Part shown: positions 61,112 to 64,000 of the stretch, in pieces
Position numbering within the stretch: the stretch's first letter is position 1
Layout: each line of letters opens with the position of its first letter
Source of the DNA: CAKSQF01 sp963628435
GTDB taxonomy: Bacteria > Bacillota > Clostridia > Oscillospirales > CAG-272
Assembly (NCBI GenBank): GCA_963628435.1
Contig: CAVGEY010000004.1
Location: 52,562-116,561, forward strand
Direction of reading: 5' to 3'
Length of the DNA: 64,000 bases
The notes under the pieces: generated by a model
The model's database searches: none
Seen by the model: only the letters and a program-made list of their open reading frames with translations
What the model was told of the DNA's origin: nothing
Translations under genes and position numbers: made by a program

Positions 61112-61209
61112 ATTAAAACCCCCTTCATTTTGTTTATCAATCTCATTTTAGCAATGTCACTGTGCAAATAAGCGTACAGTAACGGGTGGATGGAAAATTT
61201 TTCGGGAGC

Positions 61210-61241
61210 AAAAAGGGAAGCTGTGAAAAGCTTCCCTTTTT
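61210..61241 (-). terminator. Terminator-like hairpin in AAA+ gene leader
   Basis: On the minus strand AAAAAGGGAAGC (61241-61230) pairs with GCTTCCCTTTTT (61221-61210); an 8-base loop and a T run at the end make a good intrinsic terminator, only ~8-40 bases after the predicted transcript start at ~61249. Confidence 0.75.
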
Positions 61242-61255
61242 GTCTTCGGGTGTGT

Positions 61256-61328
61256 ATTTTAGCAAATGAAAATTTTTTTGTCAAGGGTAAAATTACAGTC
61301 GTAAAAATTTTTTTCGGATATATCCGAA
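61256..61328 (-). promoter_or_regulatory. AAA+ gene promoter with upstream palindrome
   Basis: On the minus strand TTGACA (61284-61279), a 17-base spacer and TAAAAT (61261-61256). TTCGGATATATCCGAA (61313-61328), a perfect 16-base palindrome, lies ~30 bases upstream of the -35, a place for an activator. Confidence 0.78.
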
Positions 61329-61446
61329 TTGTTCGCAGATCCGAGCATAATTTCACCGCAAAAGCGGCGAAACAGTTCGTAAAGAATTAAAAAATCATAC
61401 GCTTTCTTTCCGTTATGCAATACAATCATTTTTTCTTATATGTTAA

Positions 61447-61482
61447 ATCGGGCTGAAATCATACGATTTCAGCCCGATGTTT
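61447..61482 (-). terminator. Second hairpin downstream of esterase gene
   Basis: ATCGGGCTGAAATC (61447-61460) pairs with GATTTCAGCCCGAT (61465-61478), followed on the minus strand by TTAACAT. With the CCCCCG...CGGGGG stem at 61571-61597 it should end the esterase transcript. Confidence 0.8.
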
Positions 61483-61570
61483 ATATAACAATCCGATCTT
61501 TTTCGTAAGCCCCGAACAAAACGGGCATACCGTAAAAGACAGCCGTTTTCCGTTAAAGCGGATCGCACTG

Positions 61571-61597
61571 TCCCCCGAAAATCAAACTCCGGGGGCA
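61571..61597 (-). terminator. First hairpin downstream of esterase gene
   Basis: TCCCCCG (61571-61577) pairs with CGGGGGCA (61589-61597 region), 11 bases after the esterase stop on the minus strand. No strong T run follows, so termination may need the second hairpin. Confidence 0.6.
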
Positions 61598-61607
61598 GAA
61601 CATTCAC

Positions 61608-63263
61608 TTATTTTTGATTTTTCTTTTTCTTCGATATGACGAAAATTACAATCGCCGCTACGACCGCAATCGCCGCTGCAGCCGCAACCACGGGAACTAC
61701 CGGGAAATTTCCGCCTTCCTTCGGCTCATCGGCTTTTGTTTCATGTCCTTCGCACTTTTCGGCGCATACCGCATCGGTACAGCTCTTATCGGTGCATTTT
61801 CCGCATTGGTCGCAGACATGTTCGCACTTGTGCTCTGCCGCAGTCTTGTTATATTCAACGGTCACATCGTTCTGATCGGTGACGGTAAATATATATTCTC
61901 CGTCGGTTGCGGTCAGTTCGGTTCCGTTGAGCAAAACTCTTGCAACTTCATACCCTTCTTCCGGCTGAACAGTCACTTTAACCGTTGTTCCGGTGTAATA
62001 CTTGACCATATAAGGGCTGCAAGACGCTTTTCCCATTGTCTTGTCATTTGTAATTTTGACAGCGTATTTCGCCATTTCCGCAAACGTAACGTTCAGTACC
62101 CAGTGTCCGGTAGCTTCGGACTTGTAAACGCCGTCCTTAATCTGATCCAGCACATCCTTTTTTTCGTTTGTGTCGCTGTTCACGAGTTCTGCGGAAGAAA
62201 TATAATAATTCTCGTTCGGCGTCAGAATAATGTCAACCGAAGTTCCTTTCAAAATGGTCGAGGTAAAATTGCTCGTCCCTTTTCCCGATGTCATAACAAC
62301 GATTTTGTCTTTGGCAGCCGTATCGAGCATTGTTTCGCCGACAGATTTACCGAGTGCCAGCATATCGTCGCCGTTGAAGTGGTAAAAATCGAAGCAGCCG
62401 GCTTTATAAGTACCGTTTTCGCAAATGGTGTAGGACTCAATCGCATATACATTTTGATCTGCCATGCGTTTTGCAACCGCATCCTGCTTATCACGAATCG
62501 TACCGACTCCCCCGCCGCCGTTATTGAAGGTCGATGAAATTTTACCGATTACAAACGGCGCTTTTTTTGCATTGTCAAGTTTCAACGAGCTATACACGCT
62601 GCGCATATCGCCGATCAGAGCTTCGAGATAGTTATCATAGACATTATATTCGGAGGCCGTTCCGCTCTCTGCCTCGCCCTGCATCCAGAAAGTTCCGCAA
62701 AGGCGAACCGTGTAACCGTCTTTCTGATATTTCTGCACGGTCGCAGTCAGTTGTTCCTGCCAGCCACGGAAAAGTTTTCCGGTGATTGCGGCATTGAATC
62801 CGCTGTCGCCCTCCTTGCACATGGACGGAGGACACCAGTTGCCGTTGTTTGTGCTGAAAGAATTGGTGGTATTATTGACAAGATAAGTTCCGCCGACGGC
62901 GTACTTGAAAATCACGCTCGTGTTTCCGCTGTTAAATTCGGCGATTTTGTCCGCCATACCGATTTCGGCGCCGAAGCGGTCGCTTGCCATTCCCTGACCG
63001 TATGCGACCTTTGCACCCGAAAAAGTTGCGGCGTCGGCTCTGCCGTACATATAGATGTTGTCAAATCCGCTTCTATATACCGACAAATCGTTTCCGTCGG
63101 AGACGGTATTCACTTTGGAATAGCCGGATGCGTTTGACTGACCTGCAATCACGTACAAATCGAGGACTTTTTCATTTTCGGCGGAAGAAGCAAATGCCGT
63201 ACCGACGAGCAGAAGAGCCACGCATAGCAATAAAATTCCGATTTTTTGAATGTTCTTTTTCAT
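61608..63263 (-). CDS. Cell-surface CE6/SASA-type carbohydrate acetylesterase
   Basis: This 551-residue secreted protein probably removes acetyl groups from polysaccharides. Signal peptide: MKKNIQKIGILLLCVALLLVGTAFASS, cleavage near residue 26. Esterase domain (~32-320): nucleophile motif VIAGQSNASGY (Ser ~43), the CE6 hallmark GTFWMQGEAESG, and DFYHFNGDDM near 300 with the catalytic His. Two Ig-like/bacterial repeat domains (~325-470) follow, including KASCSPYMVKYYTGTTVKVTVQPEEGYEV. A Cys-rich segment CEHVCDQCGKCTDKSCTDAVCAEKC lies before a C-terminal helix and KKKKNQK, which holds the protein on the membrane. The gene is 9 bases after the membrane protein at 63273. Confidence 0.9.
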   Translation of the reverse strand: MKKNIQKIGILLLCVALLLVGTAFASSAENEKVLDLYVIAGQSNASGYSKVNTVSDGNDLSVYRSGFDNIYMYGRADAATFSGAKVAYGQGMASDRFGAEIGMADKIAEFNSGNTSVIFKYAVGGTYLVNNTTNSFSTNNGNWCPPSMCKEGDSGFNAAITGKLFRGWQEQLTATVQKYQKDGYTVRLCGTFWMQGEAESGTASEYNVYDNYLEALIGDMRSVYSSLKLDNAKKAPFVIGKISSTFNNGGGGVGTIRDKQDAVAKRMADQNVYAIESYTICENGTYKAGCFDFYHFNGDDMLALGKSVGETMLDTAAKDKIVVMTSGKGTSNFTSTILKGTSVDIILTPNENYYISSAELVNSDTNEKKDVLDQIKDGVYKSEATGHWVLNVTFAEMAKYAVKITNDKTMGKASCSPYMVKYYTGTTVKVTVQPEEGYEVARVLLNGTELTATDGEYIFTVTDQNDVTVEYNKTAAEHKCEHVCDQCGKCTDKSCTDAVCAEKCEGHETKADEPKEGGNFPVVPVVAAAAAIAVVAAIVIFVISKKKKNQK

Positions 63264-63272
63264 TAAGACACC

Positions 63273-64000
63273 TCATTTTTCAGATTGCAAATCATCGGTC
63301 ATACCTCGCCGATAAATTTGCGGATAATTTTCACGATTGGTTGTAATGTCAAACAGATGCGACGCATAAAGGAGCCACACCATTGTCACGGGAACGGTCC
63401 AAAAGACCGCAAGCAAAATCAGTCCAACATAGCGTACAAGTGTCGGAGCAAATACCGTCACCGAAATGAACGGCAGAAAGGTCAGAAACAGGAGCAAAAG
63501 CGTTACGGGCAATGACCTGAGATAATGCAGAATTCCGTTCCGCAAGCCGCCCAAAAAATCGACTTTATAATACACGTTCTGCAAAATAAACCATGCGAAT
63601 GACGGCAATACGATTGTCAGATACACTCCTTGCAAAAGGTAGGTCACAACCGAATCCGAAAGAGATTTTACCAGCGTATGCACAATGCCGACAAATACGC
63701 CGACAAGGGCAAAGCGGAAAGCATCGAACTTAAATCCGTTCCGATAATCTTCGCCGAAGAAAATCGGCTCTCGCCATGTGAGCTGCCGTAAAACTCTGAT
63801 AACACCCGCATAAAAGAGGAAAAACAGTCCTATGGCAAGTGCAAACAACACGCCGTATTTTGTGTTGGCGGTTCTGTATGCATCCGCATACGCCACGCCC
63901 TCGGCCACCTGTGCGGACAGATAGCCGTCACGCATCAGCAGAACGACCACATACGGAAGAAATGCTCCGGCTGCCGCAAGTCCCGCGCGGAATATGACGG
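63273..64000 (-). CDS. Multi-pass membrane protein, 5' end outside window
   Basis: The frame is open to the right edge, so the N-terminus is missing; the visible part is ~242 residues, with ~5-6 hydrophobic segments (KYGVLFALAIGLFFLFYAGV, FALVGVFVGIVHTLV, LQGVYLTIVLPSFAWFIL, VTLLLLFLTFLPFISVTV, YVGLILLAVFWTVPVTMVWLLYA). The segment REPIFFGEDYRNGFKFD loosely recalls the DUF624/YesL family, whose members lie in polysaccharide-use loci, but this is weak. The gene is just before the acetylesterase, so a carbohydrate or envelope role is plausible. Confidence 0.8.
   Translation of the reverse strand, partial: VIFRAGLAAAGAFLPYVVVLLMRDGYLSAQVAEGVAYADAYRTANTKYGVLFALAIGLFFLFYAGVIRVLRQLTWREPIFFGEDYRNGFKFDAFRFALVGVFVGIVHTLVKSLSDSVVTYLLQGVYLTIVLPSFAWFILQNVYYKVDFLGGLRNGILHYLRSLPVTLLLLFLTFLPFISVTVFAPTLVRYVGLILLAVFWTVPVTMVWLLYASHLFDITTNRENYPQIYRRGMTDDLQSEK

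Larger units (their letters stand above)
61112..61607. other. Intergenic region with AAA+ control elements and two terminators
   Basis: This 496-base gap, between two leftward genes, holds the AAA+ leader (61112-61249) with a terminator-like hairpin, its promoter, an upstream palindrome and, to the right, two hairpins that end the esterase transcript (61447-61478 and 61571-61597). Short ORFs here contain these hairpins and are not credible genes. Confidence 0.6.

Noticed and set aside
61190..61390. 66-residue plus-strand ORF in the AAA+ promoter region
   Set aside because: It covers the leader hairpin, promoter and palindrome, has no ribosome site and an unremarkable sequence.
1..64000. CRISPR arrays, insertion sequences, prophage genes, integrase/att sites, replication origin
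   Set aside because: No direct-repeat arrays, transposase or integrase motifs, terminal repeats or DnaA-box clusters were recognised on either strand.

Overview
The window looks like a chromosomal piece of a Gram-positive, low-to-medium GC anaerobe of the class Clostridia, probably a gut Oscillospirales/Christensenellales-type lineage (inference). Reasons: a PolC-type replicative polymerase with no DnaE in view, the order rpsB-tsf-...-pyrH-frr-uppS-cdsA-dxr-rseP-ispG-polC, the MEP isoprenoid pathway, LPXTG/sortase pili, strong Shine-Dalgarno sequences, several TTG/GTG starts and near-consensus sigma-A promoters (TTGACA-16/17-TATAAT). No tRNA, rRNA, CRISPR array, insertion sequence or prophage was seen. 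Where an upstream start has no ribosome site, the start has been moved to the codon with a good one and this is stated.

1-5222: two very large, unrecognised, probably cytoplasmic proteins transcribed away from each other; the rightward one contains a tandem ~185-residue duplication. 5338-13742 (all leftward): MnmA with an Rrf2/IscR-type regulator whose promoter contains a palindrome, an SGNH hydrolase, a FAD oxidoreductase, a secreted GH32 fructan-hydrolase lipoprotein and a MATE exporter. 14073-17401 (rightward): an isolated four-gene cassette (flavin-reductase/PCP_red fusion, atypical SDR, DUF1295 membrane reductase, membrane protein) that looks like a membrane-associated reductive pathway of unknown substrate. 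17665-19059: a second MATE exporter.

19133-27899 (leftward): a complete sortase-dependent pilus operon: coiled-coil protein, signal peptidase I, giant VWA tip adhesin, LPETG major pilin, class C sortase, small anchor pilin and, last, a sortase-fold protein that has lost its catalytic His and Cys. A long structured leader precedes it. 28467-29813: a third MATE exporter, divergent from the pilus operon.

29886-44891 (leftward): core housekeeping block: rpsB-tsf, then an interposed Na/Pi cotransporter, then pyrH, frr, uppS, cdsA, dxr, rseP, ispG and polC (translation, UMP synthesis, lipid and isoprenoid synthesis, replication). 45181-48455: Cys-rich membrane microprotein, YegP-like protein, PepD-type dipeptidase, membrane protein. 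48532-50756: rpmG-secE-nusG-rplK-rplA, with a likely L1 autoregulatory leader before rplK. 51230-55689: UgtP-like glycolipid glycosyltransferase, two unrecognised membrane proteins, and a PTS IIC-like permease with a promoter-operator palindrome. 56030-56848: a yybP-ykoY Mn2+ riboswitch with terminator in front of mntP. 56895-58853: a redox operon (nitroreductase, DUF6198, mini ferredoxin-thioredoxin reductase catalytic protein, thioredoxin, and an overlapping 39-residue rubrerythrin-tail ORF). 59039-61111: a SpoVK/CbbX-like AAA+ ATPase with a palindrome and a leader terminator at its promoter. 61608-64000: a cell-surface CE6/SASA-type acetylesterase and a membrane protein that runs off the window.
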